From Chromobotia macracanthus (taxonomy: Eukaryota > Chordata > Actinopteri > Cypriniformes > Botiidae): a stretch of 64,000 bases of DNA. Shown here in pieces: positions 28,259-41,795 of this stretch. The stretch is from contig JAZGTH010000019.1 in NCBI GenBank assembly GCA_036877525.1, positions 5,460,501 through 5,524,500 on the forward strand. Reading direction: 5' to 3'. The position numbers were made by a program, and so were the translations under genes. The notes below the pieces were generated by a model. The model saw nothing but the letters and a program-made list of their open reading frames with translations. It made no database searches and was not told where the DNA came from. How positions within the stretch are numbered: position 1 is the first letter of the stretch; every line of letters starts with the position of its first letter.

Positions 28259-30363
28259 CTGAAAGACAACATTAACTCAACACTGATTTATTTACATTGA
28301 TAACACATCACCTTGATCTCGAGGCCTCTTTAACCAACTCATTTCATGTTATTCTGAAGAAAACATTTGTATTCGTTTTTTTAAAATATCATATCAAAAT
28401 ATGATAATTAAAACTTCTTTTTTTTTGTAAAAGACTTTATGTTTGAGAAAAATAATATAAACCTGATGTTTTACATTTTCTAAAGATCATGTGAGTGACT
28501 GCTTACTGCCTTAAGACAATACAAGACAATAGATCTCACACCAAATCTTTATGATATTCTATGACAAGAGTGACGATTGTATTTTGAGCTGTGTGAACAG
28601 AACAGCGGGCTGAAATCGCTTCTTCTCCATTCTGTCCCATTCCTCTGTTTTATTTCACCACTGCGCTCCTTCTCTTCCCCTCTACCCTCTTTAGCAGGCT
28701 CCTCGCCGTCTGAGAGGACTCATCTTCTCAACAGATACTTGATTGCAATCAACAGATTGCTTTAGCAGTATCAAACATTTGTCAGTTTATAATACATTAG
28801 AGACAGACGGAGAGAGACTTATGATAAGTGTTCTCACAAACAGAACGTTTGTGTTTGTGAACTAGAACTAAAACTGAACTCAGGTTTTGTCGTGTGTTTA
28901 CACACTTGAGTGTTTAGGTCAAGAACTTTGATTGATGATTCTACTACATGTCAGTCAGGTGATCTCATCCTGTTTAAGTGGGCAGGACTTGGCTACAAGA
29001 AGCTGCGAAGTGGAGAGAACATTATGCGTATAGTCAAATGTCTGACTACATGATACTGTTAGGTTTGTGAGTAAAACAGGGTTTCTGAGTTGTCTCGACA
29101 TTGCATCAGCATCAAACTACCCCCATCTGTAAACAGTGTAATAATTCTTTCTAAAAGGCCTACATGAATCAGTTTTAATGAATCAGTGTAAAGTGATTTG
29201 CCCCAAAGAAAATATATGCAATTCACTTCAGTTCGGTTTAGTTGGTTTAGTATGATTTAGAGATTTACTGAGAGATGCTGTAAGTGAACAATAAAAAACA
29301 AAAACGAATAGCACAAAAAGCATTTTGTGGCTAACTGTTGGTGTACTGTCCCTCATTAAAATAAAAAGACTGAACGTTTCTGATAGCTGTATTACGTCAG
29401 TCTTTCAAAGAGTTGTCATTATGATATAACAAGTCATTATCTCAAGCTAAACCTGGATAGGTTAAACCTAAACTGGATTATTTTATAAGATAATGACTAG
29501 CTGACTGTATCCTATTTATTACACCGCCACTGCAGAAATAAATAAAAACCCATTTTACACAGAGATTTAAGTTGAACTTAAGTTTTGTTATGTGAGAAGA
29601 CACCACAGTGCGATTTGATAGAGTTGCAACTACTTTGGTTGCCAGGGACAACTTTCAATTATGCTGACCAATGTGATTCAATTAATAAAATAAAACAAAT
29701 AAATACCTAACATAGAAACTAATGGCTGCATCAGACAGTAGATATAAATGCTGAATGGCTGATAGATTGATTTGATTTTTTTATTAATTTCTATTCTGTA
29801 AAAGCGTCATTTTTACTTGTTCAGCCACCACGGCTCTCCTGTGGTGACAGAAATCCAATTTCAGGATGTCTCCAGGAGAAAATTCCTCCGGCTGGCGAGA
29901 GTGATCAGAAGACCAGGAGAGGTGGTCTCCATTTATTCTTGTTGTCCTCTCCCTCCTTCTTCTATTTCTAGGGTTTAGATTTTTCCAGAAAAGTGAAGTC
30001 GCTGTTTATGGCTGGGGTCATTTGAAAAAGAAGATGCAGAGGCGACTTGGTCCTGTTTTTATAAAATTGGTTTCACATAAAATTCAGATTCTGAACTGAA
30101 TTTGATGTGAATGGAAAGTAAGAGATGAACATAGACTAAGTTTTAGTTGTTTAGTCCCACTGACATAATTTTCAGTGATGTGTTGCTATCCACCCAGCTA
30201 ACAATTTTAGGTTATAAGAATGTTTCCCTAACATTTCCATTAAGTAACCAAAACTTAAAAAATGTTGGTTTTGAAACATCCAGTTTTTTAGACTTTGTAT
30301 TAACAAAGTCTAAGCATGGTTATACAAACATTTATTAAGCTTGTTTTAACATTTTTTAACATT

Positions 30364-30930
30364 TTATTGTTTTAACATATTCCCACTATATAATGTTAAA
30401 AAAAGTTCTGCTAACATTACTGCAGCAACCTTTTCGAAAAACTTTAAGATAACTTTTAGAGAACGTTTGTCAAAGAACACGTGCAACATCTTATTTCCAT
30501 AATGACCAACACAAGCGATAAGTTCGGATAGTGTCTTCCTCTGGCATTCCAGATAAATTAATATGTGTGGAAAACATCCTCTCCCTTCTTCCACGCACTC
30601 TCTGTTCTCTGCACTCTCGCGCCTCTTCCTAGCAGCAGCAACGGCAGCCCTACCAACTGCAAAAAGGCATGCTGTTTTGGGCGTTAAAAAAATGGCACAA
30701 ATACCACTAAATTGACAGGCAACCTTAATAAAATGAAAAACTTTCCTCCCATACATTTTGCGCCTGAAAGGGAAACTCCCACAAATACAGGTTAGTCGCA
30801 AAAAACAAACTATGTCCATGCCTTTTCTATGCTAATTTTTCATTGCATGTCTTTAGTAAATCCTGGCAGTTATTTTTAATGCTAAAAGATGGTTTGTGCT
30901 GGCACAAGCTTTTAATAAACCTGGCCCTTT
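30364..30930 (-). mobile_element. Possible relic of a PIF/Harbinger DNA transposon
   Basis: A 151-codon minus-strand frame (30819-30364) contains RAAVAAARKRRESAENRECV and EEGRGCFPHILIYLECQRKT. This resembles the basic, RERVFRPRI-type N-terminal region of fish Harbinger transposases as I remember them. Beyond the frame is GTGCTGGCACAAGCTTTTAA (about 30898-30917), a palindrome-containing stretch of the kind seen near such element ends. No catalytic DDE region is visible. It may instead be unrelated sequence. Confidence 0.3.
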
Positions 30931-31164
30931 ATGTGTTCATGCCTGATGCTTTATCGCTTCACACACAATGTTAGACTTCTGGATCAGCAGATGATTGAAA
31001 TGAATTCACACGACTGTCAATGTGAACACACAAATGAAGTGTACTGGGATTTCAAAGCTACTGGACTGTTTAGTGTAATGTGTAATTAATTGCACAGGAA
31101 GGCTTTTCTACAATGTTGCCACACCACCATGTGTGTGTGTTTTGCAGAAGCTTTAGAAACAACA

Positions 31165-31165
<1 letters not shown>

Positions 31166-31203
<38 letters not shown>
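31166..31203. repeat. (AC)n microsatellite
   Basis: Perfect AC run in the gene-poor interval. Confidence 0.95.
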
Positions 31204-31209
<6 letters not shown>

Positions 31210-31484
31210 CCTCTGATTAGTCACAGCAGCATGAAAGCGAAACTGCCTGCTGTAATATTATTTATTTATCTATTTCCATAATTTTGATGCTCTGCCGGGG
31301 GAGGAGACCACTTCCTCTGTATTTCAGACAGCATCACTACCCTCCTTTCCTCAGTGCACAAAGAAAGGCTGCACATTCGATACACTTTGTATCTTAAAAA
31401 ATGTGATTCTGAGAGAGAAAGAGAGAGACAGGTTGGGGTGAAAAGGTGGATTGCAAGATGTAAATTCTCATCCTTACAGGAATA

Positions 31485-31840
31485 ATTCACTCCTAAAAGG
31501 AAATAAAGCACCAGAAGCACCATTGTAAAAGTGGTCCATAAGACTTATATGTTGTATTCTTCTGAAGTCTTCTGAACGAACGTTTTGTGTGAGGAAAAGC
31601 CTAACATAAGCGCTTTCTGTTCGGCTCTTCACACAAAGTGTGTGTCTGGACCACGACTGAAATTGTTCTATGGAGTATTTTATCACTTTGAAACTTGAGC
31701 GTATCAGTCCTCATTCACTTCTTTATATAAAAACAATATTTTTTAAAAATCCAAGATATTCTTCAAAAATTCACCTTTTGTGTTCCACAGAAAATAGTCA
31801 TACAGGTTTGGAATGACAAAACGAGTACAGATTTTTCATT
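31485..31840. mobile_element. Diverged foldback-type element
   Basis: Begins GGAATAATTCACTCCTAAAA and ends with the right-arm sequence seen at 4058-4133: AATTCACCTTTTGTGTTCCA, then CAGAAAATAGTCATACAGGT and TTGGAATGACA. The middle (31570-31700) is unrelated to that copy, so it may be a nested or longer family member. Confidence 0.55.
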
Positions 31841-32253
31841 TATGGGTCTCTTTAAATCTGGAAACTTTTCTTCTGTTCATGTGTTTGTGGTGGAGGTTGA
31901 GTACGTCTCTCTGTGTTTGTCTCTCTCTGCGGTCTTCTTATGACAGAGGTGACTCATCAGGGGGCATGATGCTGCTCACATTTACAGAGAGAGATAGAAA
32001 AAGAAGGGATGGGGCGGAGAGAGAGTGATGAATTCAAAGCAGTCTTGCTTGACTGCTAGCGTTTATTGGCCCATGGAAGCTTCAGGAAAGATGCTAATGG
32101 CACTTCTCCTGTGAATGAGAGGCACTGTGTGTGTGTGTTGGTCGTGATTGCGTCTCAACCCCCTCGATTTTAAACACTTCGCTCCTGTAAACACACTTCT
32201 GATCAGGGAGCTATGTGCAGGAAAGTCAAAAATAAGAAACTGGAAATCACTTT

Positions 32254-32530
32254 TTAAAGGACAGTACCCTCAAAAATGTTGGCATCATTTACTAACCCTC
32301 ATGTCACTCCAAACCCGTATGACCTTTATCTAGGAAACATAATAAAAGACCACCTCTGAATGTGGTTGAAAGTGGACAGTTTTCGAAAACCCACCTGCGT
32401 TCAACTAGCGTTATCCACGTGTGATCTGATCTACCAAAAATCTTTAAACCAGGCGTAAACAGGCCTTCAGCTCATATAAGTATGAAAGAACATGAGGGTA
32501 GGTAAATAATGACATTAAAATAATGACATT
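32254..32530. mobile_element. Foldback-type element, shorter arms
   Basis: The left arm has CATCATTTACTAACCCTCAT followed by GTCACTCCAAACCCGTATGA. The right end has the complement, TGAAAGAACATGAGGGTAGG followed by TAAATAATGACA. The centre carries unrelated DNA. Same family as the copy at 3970-4180. Confidence 0.6.
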
Positions 32531-33246
32531 TTTAAACGTCACTTTTCTCTCGCTACGCAGCATCAATATACCTGCGTGCATCATGACATCATAATGTAGG
32601 CATACTGATCAAGGATCTGATTGGCCCTAATCATCTGCCTGTTTCTGAGCTCATTCCCAACGTGCTCCCAGAGCCACATCCAGCCTTCATCTTGACGGAT
32701 ATTTAGGCAGACAGTCCGGGAGAATGGATTTCTGAAACACTTCTCAATATAGCGTTTGCAGACAAATACCTTTAAGACTTGTCTCCCATGGCAACAGTGG
32801 TATTATCTGCTATGTGTGTGTGTGTAGGTGTGTTTATGTGAAGCACACTGGCTTGGCTATTATACTCGGGCAGTGTGAAGACCAGGTCTTTAGAACTGCC
32901 ATTCACAAGAGTTTTTTTCAGCAAGCCATCCAGCTGTACCTGCTGCACCAGTTAGCCTTCACTGCTTCTTGATTATGTAGAGAGCCGAGCACCGTGTATT
33001 CAGTGCAACAGATAGTATGTGTGCATCACTCACTCTTAAAAACATCTGAATTTGGTAAGCAGCTCTTGCGAATGTATAAGCAGCACGCACTTGCACGTTT
33101 ACACTAAAGAGTGTTACAGTAGTGTGTGCTGTGATGCATGGCAGCAGTGCTTATGCTCAGTCTAGCACGTCACACCAGCATCTGTGCGGCTGTTCTGGTG
33201 ACCACTCCTCTGAGACGACACACACAACTGTGACACACACACACAG

Positions 33247-33570
33247 GCTCCGTTCCAAAACCTAGCGATTTACCTCGCTGCCTACTGCCAACACAGGAAG
33301 CTGCCTCCTAAATATCACAGAACGCACATTCATAATTGACATTTTTCTCGGCTCGCCTGCCATTTTGGAATTATTTTAGCAGGGACCAGATCACAGTGCA
33401 TTGTGGGATTGCCTTCTCTGTGAAGGATACACATGGTACTGCATAGAACCTGGCCAAAATAAGATGTCTTGGGAGGCGGCACGACTAACTCGCCTACGTG
33501 TTGGAACAGCATTCATGTCAGGAGTGTGTCTACGACCCCTTAAATCGCTACCTCTGCAGGCAGCTCACAA
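33247..33570. mobile_element. MITE-like element with GTTCCAAAACCTAG ends
   Basis: The left end GTTCCAAAACCTAGCGATTT leads into CTCGCTGCCTACTGCC. The right side near 33540-33570 carries a diverged complement (CTCTGCAGGCAGCTCACAAC). A central GTGCATTGTGGGATTGCC lies at 33397-33414. The same end sequence occurs in inverted orientation at 47860-47930, which marks it as a dispersed repeat. Confidence 0.4.
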
Positions 33571-33740
33571 CAGAACAACAGTGTCATTCTTTTATCACTT
33601 ATTTGGCAGCAAGTAAACATTAAATGTTAGGATGTAGTTTAATTTAGATGGATATAAATGATCATCATTGCACAGGAACTGTCTCACAGTCCTCTAAAGG
33701 TAAACAGCTCCAGGACTTTAGCAACAGAGAGTGTGTGAAT

Positions 33741-33775
<35 letters not shown>
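33741..33775. repeat. (GA)n microsatellite
   Basis: GA run with one AAAG interruption. Confidence 0.9.
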
Positions 33776-33779
<4 letters not shown>

Positions 33780-34346
33780 ATTAAATGGCATTTCAGCACA
33801 GGGCTCAGCTAACACTAGCACCTCAAGGCTCTTTCACTTTTATCTGATAGAGATTATTTCGTGGTGGGTGTGTATGGCGTTCCTTCTTTGTGAAAAATGC
33901 TGAGACGAAATTGTGTGTGTCTGAAAGACACTGAGAGAGAAAAGCTGAGGAGACATAGAACTCTACTAAAAAGTAGAATAAACTTACAATAAACTTACAA
34001 TACTCGATTCTGATTGGCCGATTATTCTGCGTTTCTATGGTCAAATGATTTCGCATAACGGACTAAATTGTTGTCCATGGCAACCAGTCTACTACTTTGT
34101 GCTAGTTTTGTGTTTCTCATATGACACGATTTCTTTCCTCGCATATTAAAATGACTTCAACTCAATTTCAACTCAATATTTTCAACTCAATGTTTGTTGA
34201 CAAAATGTATTTACTTACTCAGTAAGCAGCTGTGTGAAAGGCAAGATAATGTACAGTCAGCCAGTCATTTGAAACAAAAATAAAAATAAACCCTGGCAGG
34301 GTGATCAGATCCCGACATGAAGCAGCTGACTGTACACATTTCTCCC

Positions 34347-34378
34347 ACACACACACACACACACACACGCACACACTT
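34347..34378. repeat. (AC)n microsatellite
   Basis: AC run interrupted by one CGC. Confidence 0.85.
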
Positions 34379-35054
34379 TAGTCTCTGTCTTAACATGCAT
34401 GTTTGCACGCATGCATGCAAATTCACACGTGCTATATGCACACAGTCTGTCTTCACTCACTAACACACGTGCACACACATTATGTTCCTTGCAACCCGCA
34501 TCACACACAGTCCTGACAGCCCTGAACACACACACACCTTGGCTTATATAAATAAAGGAAGAAAAAGCATTTTTGAGAGCTCAGTGCAGTATGGCGGTAC
34601 AATCAATACTGCTTCCACAGTAGCTAAAAAGCTCTCAGTTGTCTCCTTCTGTATTGGAGAATCAGCAGTCAACATAAAAGAACGATGCTTGTTTATTTCC
34701 TTCTCTCTCTCTTTCTCTCTCTCTGACTCACTCACTCTCACGTGAAGATGGAAAAGTAAATAATTTTTCCTCAGAAGTCGTTTAAACTCCACAGGCTGTC
34801 GTTTTGCTCGCTGTCTCCCTCTATGCTAACACAGAAAACAGTCAGAGTTTGGTTCTCCCACAGCGTCAGTCTCCTCTTAAAATATTTGTTCTTCAATATT
34901 CTGTTGAATTTTCTTCAGTACTTGAATTGAAGTCTCAGAAATTCAGTGACAGACGCAGGGCTCTGCGTACCCAGCCAATTTATCACCAGCTTCTGAACCC
35001 CACCGCCCAAATGCGAACAAATAAGTATCTCAAGAGACACAACGGAACTGGTCT

Positions 35055-35182
35055 CAGCTTTAAGATCGATGGTTTGACAATCGCAGTTTTCTTTTCTGTT
35101 GTGACATGTTTCCTGTTTGACAAATTAACAATTTGAAAGGCTCATTTCTTTTGTTTAAATAGCCAATAGCCTTTTGTTTACG
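35055..35182 (+). repeat. Dispersed repeat, copy 1 (see 52590-52730)
   Basis: TTTAAGATCGATGGTTTGAC, AATCGCAGTTTTCTTTTCTG, GACATGTTTC and AATAGCCAATAGCCTTTTGT occur in the same order and orientation as in the second copy 17.5 kb away. The family is not one I can name. Confidence 0.6.
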
Positions 35183-38100
35183 GCACAATTTGTCAGATAG
35201 TTGCTTGCAGATGGTATTGGGGGAGAGGACATTTTATTGGACAAACATTTGGACACGCCCCCATGTACAAAATGAGTCATCAACATTTTTGATCCATGTT
35301 TCTGAAAGAGAACGTATGCTGAAAGTAATGGACATGACCTCACTGTCCCTACAGATGCCCAAACACTGAACCAAGATGCAGAACTGAAATGTTCTTCCCT
35401 GTTGTACAGAAATCAGCAGAACCACACTCAGCAGTTAATCACACAAACATCATTAATAGAGGCTGATCTTCTTGTTAAGTATTGATTTGTGCTGTCTGGA
35501 TAATGAAAAACAGCAGGCGTGTGCTGATCATGCTAATCTGGGCAATAAACCACAGCCCATAATTGGCCCCTCTAGATAAAGGCCAGCCAATCTGCTGGAG
35601 TCAGTGTGTAGAGGTCACCACTACCTGATGTGAGTGTGTGTAATACTCAAAGGCATATTTCACATAAAATTACAAACTGTACTTATTATTTACTCGTACA
35701 CGTTGGCCCAAACCCATGTGACATTTCTTCCACGTTTCTCACATACAACGTGAAATTCTTATAACAGAATTTTTATTTTTATGTAAACTAAACCTTTAAG
35801 ACATTATATTATACATTACATTATGTATGTGAAATCTAAGGAAAGATAATGCAAAAACATTGCATGACACACTAAGTGCATTTCAGATGAAGAGGAAAAA
35901 GTATTTAATACAGTATTTTGTACTTTTTTTGTTTAGACCTAAAATGAAACGTTTTCTTAAAGCTTTGATGAATCTATATCTTTCATTATACATATTGAAA
36001 TTCTCTTCATTTAATATTAGTTAACTGACTACAGGCCTCTGTGCATGTCTGTGTGGCTGCTTATGAGCACATCCGCGGTGTTCATGCTACACTTGAAAAC
36101 GCAACATTTTCATTTTTTAAATAACTCAATATTATAACACCCAGACCATTCAAAGGTATCATATTTGCATTGCATGAGGCACCGTCCCACCACAGTCCCT
36201 GAGGACACCAACGGCTGCGTCCAAACCAGACAGAGGCTGCTTCGTGTCCACTGGCCAATCGGATGCCCTGGTGGAAAGCATCACCATGACAACTATGGCT
36301 GCCCATCCCAGATGGGCTCCATGTTGCAGACACAAAAAGAAGAAGAGGAGAAAAGAGAAGAAAAAGAAAAAGGGAGAGGGGGTTGACTTCTGTGTTTGTT
36401 TAATCAGACAAATTACATGAAAACAGAGGAAAGTGTTTGTGACAGAATGAGAGTCTGTGTGTGGGTACACAGTGCAAATTAGTGTGTTTGCATCCACTGA
36501 CTTTGTGTTATGTTATGTGTTAAACATTTTTGGACCACATATCTGTTCCAAAAGAGTAACATGACCTCTGTGTAGTCTTGCAGTTATTTGGCAGACATTT
36601 TTCTACATAAGTCCCTTATAGAAACATTTATTCTTAAGCTATATAGTACAAGATGCTGTGCTATATCAGGAATACAGTCACAGCCAAACACTGTTGTTAA
36701 CACGGCACACAGCGAAGAGACTATTTTCACAATATAGCATGACGTTAAGTGTCTAAATGGAACTACTACAGAAAAAATATTAAGGATACAAATTTTCATA
36801 TTGTATTTACAAGTGCCATCTTTCTTTGTATCTTTTCTGAAGATACAGTCCCTGGCATGTAAACACTGATTAATGTTTTGCCTTTGAGGATACTGTGGAG
36901 TGATATACACAGTAGCTTTGGTGAACATGCGTATCTTAATTGTAACTATATTGTGTATTTTTACATGTCAGCTAGAAGACCTTTATCTTTAGGACAGAAT
37001 ATGAGTGTAATACCAGAATTACAGAGAGACAATGAGACCTTTCCAAACATATTAAAAATGTGTGTAAATGAGAGCAGGAGATTTCAAGGAAGTAGGAAAT
37101 GAACACACTTGACTATTCATCATCCAATGGGTGATTATTTTGTGTTTACAAAACATGTTGTTGGATAATGGCTAATGGTGAGCGCACAGTGTGGCTTATG
37201 CTGGTGCTTTTGTGCAGGTAGAAAACTTAGATGATGTAACAGGCTGAAACTCATGAGACAGAATAACATACCACTCAACCATCAGCAAAGAATGAGCCTC
37301 ATTTACCTCAAACCACCCTCTCTCTCTCTCTCTCTCTCTCAGTGATTGGCTGTCCATTACAGCTGTTCAGTGGCTGGTTATTATTCTTTAAACAATATCA
37401 ACATACTAATGGAGGGAGAGAAAGATACGATTAATAATGGTGTGAGAAAGAATAACCCCCATCCATACTGAGACTGAGTGTAAGGGCCGATCACAGTAAC
37501 TGGTTAAAATGCTGGAGGTCGCCCAGTCTTTGTGCAGCTGGTCACCAGTTGGTATTTCGTAGGTGCTTCAGCTTTATACCATTATATGAAAAATATAATT
37601 TAAAAGACTATAATATTATATATACTGTAGTTAAGATGATATAAATCAAGGTGATTTGGTGGGATTTCTAATCAGGCACTGAAAAGAGTACCCAAAGTCT
37701 TTCAGCCAATGGAATTGCTTTGTGATCCTAATTTGGCAAGGCAGACCCAACTTTTCAAGACACCGGAAAATATCATGCGAGATATTGCGTTATTGTTTCA
37801 GCCTCTCGCTATAACCACAGAAGTCTATCTGAGGCATGTGCACATAGACTTACAATTAAATGATCACAAAAGTTGTACTGTTTATGCCATGGCTAATTTT
37901 GACAAGTCTTGTTTCATTGGGTACTTAAAATGTTTTGTAAGGACATATGAGCAACAAAATTAATATCAAGGTTAACGCCAATGCAGCCTTTAAATGGGCT
38001 GCGCATTTACCCGTCACACCAACGTGGCAAGCATTGTCGGTTATGACGTGAGCGTTCTAGCTTTCTTGCGTGGCACATTGGCATTTTAGACACGTGTAAG

Positions 38101-40560
38101 AGATGGTAATATTATTACACATATCAATCCCCCCTCTCTCCATTCAGAGGAAAAACATCCCTCTTTCTCTCCATCGATGTTTATCCTTCTAAATGAGTTC
38201 AAGACAGAGGGAGAAACACACACGTGTCACACACATGCATCTCACTCTATTCCAAAAACCTTATTTGAAAAACAGAAGGCCGTTTATACATCCACCCCCT
38301 GCTGCCACAAGCAAGTTGGCTAATGTCTGGCTATTCATTCTGATTACTCTGAGACCTCCATCGACAGCGTCCCCGATGCAGTCAGGTGTGTTTCATTCAT
38401 CTCATGCCTCAACAGTGAATCGAGAGAAACAGGACAGCATGTTTCTGCGGTCATTACTTGTGATTATGCCCAAAAAAATGCAAATGACATTCACATTTGC
38501 AATGAGCTGATGGTATTCATTGGCTTTGCGTGTCAGAAAATTGTGATGCTGGGGCAGGTTAATGTTTCATCCAAACACAAACATTTTCCCTGGAGAGAAT
38601 CGATACTGTTTGTGTGTGTGTGTGTATTTACGAGTGTGTTTATAGGTATGTGTGTTGGGATCCGCGTGTCTCTGGGGTGTGTGTCCACGTGCATAATCAA
38701 CAACCCTTTGTTTGTTTAAAGTGTGTTTTTACCCATTTGTGTGTGCATGTTTGTGTGTGTTTATGGTGCCGCTGTGCATGAATATAAATTGTGAGCAAGG
38801 AAGAATCTGAAGGAGGGGATGTGAGAAGCTGTCTGCTGCTGTTCCCATAGCAACCCAGCCAGAGCACAGCCAGGCACGAGAGACAGACAGCAAGAGAGAG
38901 AGAGAGAGACAGACAGGAGATTAACAAAAAGAAAATGATTTTTCCTGCACAGCATCTGGTTAACTTACACTGTTATGAATTTTTATTAATGGTGAGAAAT
39001 GTTTAATCTGATGATAAGAGACTACAGTTCAGATACACTCTAAAATAGAGAGCGGGTAGATTTTGTACTTACACTGTGGTTTAGACTTTTCAGTACAGAA
39101 CTCATGGATGTTTATGAAACCAAAACATCAGGCAGCGATTTTGGGAGCAACTGGTTTCACACTGCACATCGAATAAACTAAAACAAAATCAAGAGAGCTT
39201 TAAGGATAACCAGGGCTGGGAAATGTTGGGAATTGGATACTAGTATTTTACTTACTAAGCATTGCACAATATATACTATTTTTGACCATTCAGGGTCATT
39301 TTGAGAAACAAAATGATCAAAAAAATAGCAGCTATAGTCACTTTTGGTTCATTCTCAACACTGGAAATGCAACAAGCCTATTGCATTGTGGGATAGAATA
39401 TTTCAAACCCTGTGGTATACTTCTTTGGCAAATGTAGCAGGTCATATGGACAATCATTCAAAAAATATGCATAAAATACACAGTATACATACCGTATACT
39501 GAAGAAATAGAACAGCAAGTATGTTAGCATAGTATTCTAGACATAGCCCAAGTAAATATTTTATGCTGCTGTTGTTTATTTTGGTAGAAATTGTAACATA
39601 ATAAAGTAACAAAAACATTTTTACATTTATTAATTAATTTACTTCCCACAGCCACTTGTTCTAATAGCACTTTATTTCTTTTAACCTAATGCTAAACCAC
39701 ACAGAACTGCACAGAATTGTGGGATATCATATGCAGTGAAGGACACTGCTTTGAAAAATCAACCAGATGGAGGCATTTTAGTAGACAAAATGTTACACAA
39801 TCTTTGCAGTAGTACTGCAAAGACCTCCTAAACAGTATACTGTCTAAGAAGGTGACATTTTTCAGCTTTCGAACACAGCCTGTATAACTAAACACCTGTG
39901 ATTATAAACCAATGACGAGTATATTCTGAGAGAGCATGGATTCATTTGTCCAGTTTAACAGGGTCAGTGGTTCTGCGCGACTCCCACTGCGGTGGTCGCT
40001 GCCTTGCCGCGTGCACACACGGCGACTCCATCTGATTTAATGACAGATCCGCGTGATTGGCTCTCGCAGCTGCTGTTGATTTCACAGAGGTGTGTTGATG
40101 CTCTCAGAGCACACACACATGTACGGTGTGTGTTCAGGGGATAATGAAGGATTACAGCCACACACACACACACACACATTCATGTGAATGCAAGCAAATG
40201 CAAGAAAGCTTCTCAAAAGACACGTCACGAGAAACATGTCAAGTTGCTTCAAGGAAAAGCTGCTTAAACAGAATCAACTCACAGTGAAGCTGAATGTCTG
40301 TTTGTTAGCACGCAGATGACAGACAGCCTTCACCTCTCCGTCAGTCTCGCTTCAGCACTGTCAAAAACACACACACCACAGAAATGGCTGTTTACATACC
40401 AGAACTGATTTAATCCTTATCAGTCAACGTAGAATTATTATGAACCGCTTTTAATAATCATTACCCCAACAGAATGTTTTGAAGCCGCTTTGTTGCATAT
40501 TCTTTGCAGTAAATCACAACGTAATTTAATTTATTATGTATTTTATAATTTGGTATTTAT

Positions 40561-40620
40561 TGCATTTACATTTACTTATTAGACAGACTTATTTATTTAA
40601 AGTGACGGAGAGGATTACAT
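40561..40620 (-). mobile_element. Degenerate SINE tail fragment
   Basis: GCATTTACATTTACTTATTA followed by GACAGACTTATTTATTTAAA and GTGAC resembles the complement of the SINE tail (GTCGCTTTGGATAAAAGCGT...AAATGTAAATGC). No polymerase III head is visible. A similar scrap lies at 18770-18800. Confidence 0.35.
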
Positions 40621-40799
40621 TTTATTAGTAAATGTATAGTGGGCAAGTGTAGAATTAAGTATAAAAATAATGTCAATGTAACAAAGACACAGTCCTTAAT
40701 TTACAGATTTTACGTGATAACTTCTTTAATGGTCTGCGATCTTAATGCAAATGTGTCCGAAATTTTACAAGTGGTGTTTGCATACAAAGCTCATTGTCA

Positions 40800-41130
40800 C
40801 GATACTGTATGGTTTTGTGGGTAGTTCCAAGGCATTGCTATACGGTTACGGAGATGTTGTGGGTGCTTTCAGTGTGTTTCTATGCAGTTGCCATGGTGTT
40901 CTGGCTGGTTGCTAAGGTGTTTGCTAGGCGATTCTTTCTGGCCCAGGTCAAAAGAGATCACCCCCAAGTTGCTATGATATTCTAATCTGTAGATGTCACG
41001 TGGTTGGCATACAGTTGCAAAGGTGTGTGGAGTGATTGCTAGTGCATTGCTACAGGAAGTGGTTTGTGGTTGGCGGTTGCTGTATGTGGTTGCTAGGGTG
41101 TGATTGGTAGCTGCTAGAGAGCTGCTGGGC
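40800..41130. repeat. Degenerate GGTTGCTAGGGTGTT-type tandem repeat
   Basis: Words such as GGTTGCTAAGGTGTT, TTGCTAGGCGATT, GTGGTTGCTAGGGTGTGATT and GTTGCTATG recur every 15-30 bp for about 330 bp with much divergence. Such arrays are common in fish genomes. The open frame across part of it is not a gene. Confidence 0.65.
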
Positions 41131-41753
41131 TGTTGTTCACAATCACAATGTTAGCAGTAATAACTTCTCAATAATCCACATAATTATTCTTGTCTGTAGC
41201 ACAAATGGTATGAGGGACGCATCTAATGAGCAACAGCAACAGTCATGCTGACCTGAGTGAGCGACACTAAATATATCTCAAATTTAATAATCGATTTAGT
41301 AACATAGTTACCAAGACACTTCTCTGACACATAAGCAATGGAGATATAACATTGCAGCAAATCTATGACAGATATCTGATCTAAAACAGTTTGACTGTTG
41401 TATTGATGTTTCATTTATAATGAAACGGTTTAGCCGTACAGCCGTGACTGTGATATTGCAGTTGGGTTTAGGGTAGTTACAGTATTTGGGTGGAGCTCAG
41501 CTGTAGTCGAGGTAAACTGCCTGTGTGTGTGTTTGTGTATGAGGGGAGGTTCATGCTGTCACATCACATACCACACAACACACTGTCTACCTCTCTCTAA
41601 GACACACACACATATATACTTTGGCAACCAGTCCAGCAAGTTTACTGGGAGACTGTCCAACAGCTTCTACCGGTGTGAAGAGGTGAAATCATTTCCTTTC
41701 AGTCTCTACTGCTAGACTCGTTGAAGCACTGTGTCTGTGTTATAGCCTGAGGC

Positions 41754-41756
<3 letters not shown>

Positions 41757-41790
<34 letters not shown>
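41757..41790. repeat. (AC)n microsatellite
   Basis: Perfect AC run. Further short ACAC stretches follow to about 41870. Confidence 0.9.

Positions 41791-41795
<5 letters not shown>

Larger units (their letters stand above)
26811..40560. other. Gene-poor, repeat-rich interval
   Basis: No complete gene is visible. Separate entries give the exon-like segment near 28.2 kb, the possible Harbinger relic, foldback copies and microsatellites. At 27130-27700 several GCCATATTGG / GCCATTTTGG words occur close together, without any open frame. At 39210-39890 AT-rich DNA carries TATGCTAGCATAGTATTCT-like and GCATTGTGGGATA words typical of old dispersed repeats. Confidence 0.5.

Noticed and set aside
29830..29960. 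Open plus-strand stretch reading HGSPVVTEIQFQDVSRRKF
   Set aside because: The acceptor-like TTGTTCAG is present, but there is no clear donor, the segment contains locally complementary CTCCTG/CAGGAG words, and no family was recognised.
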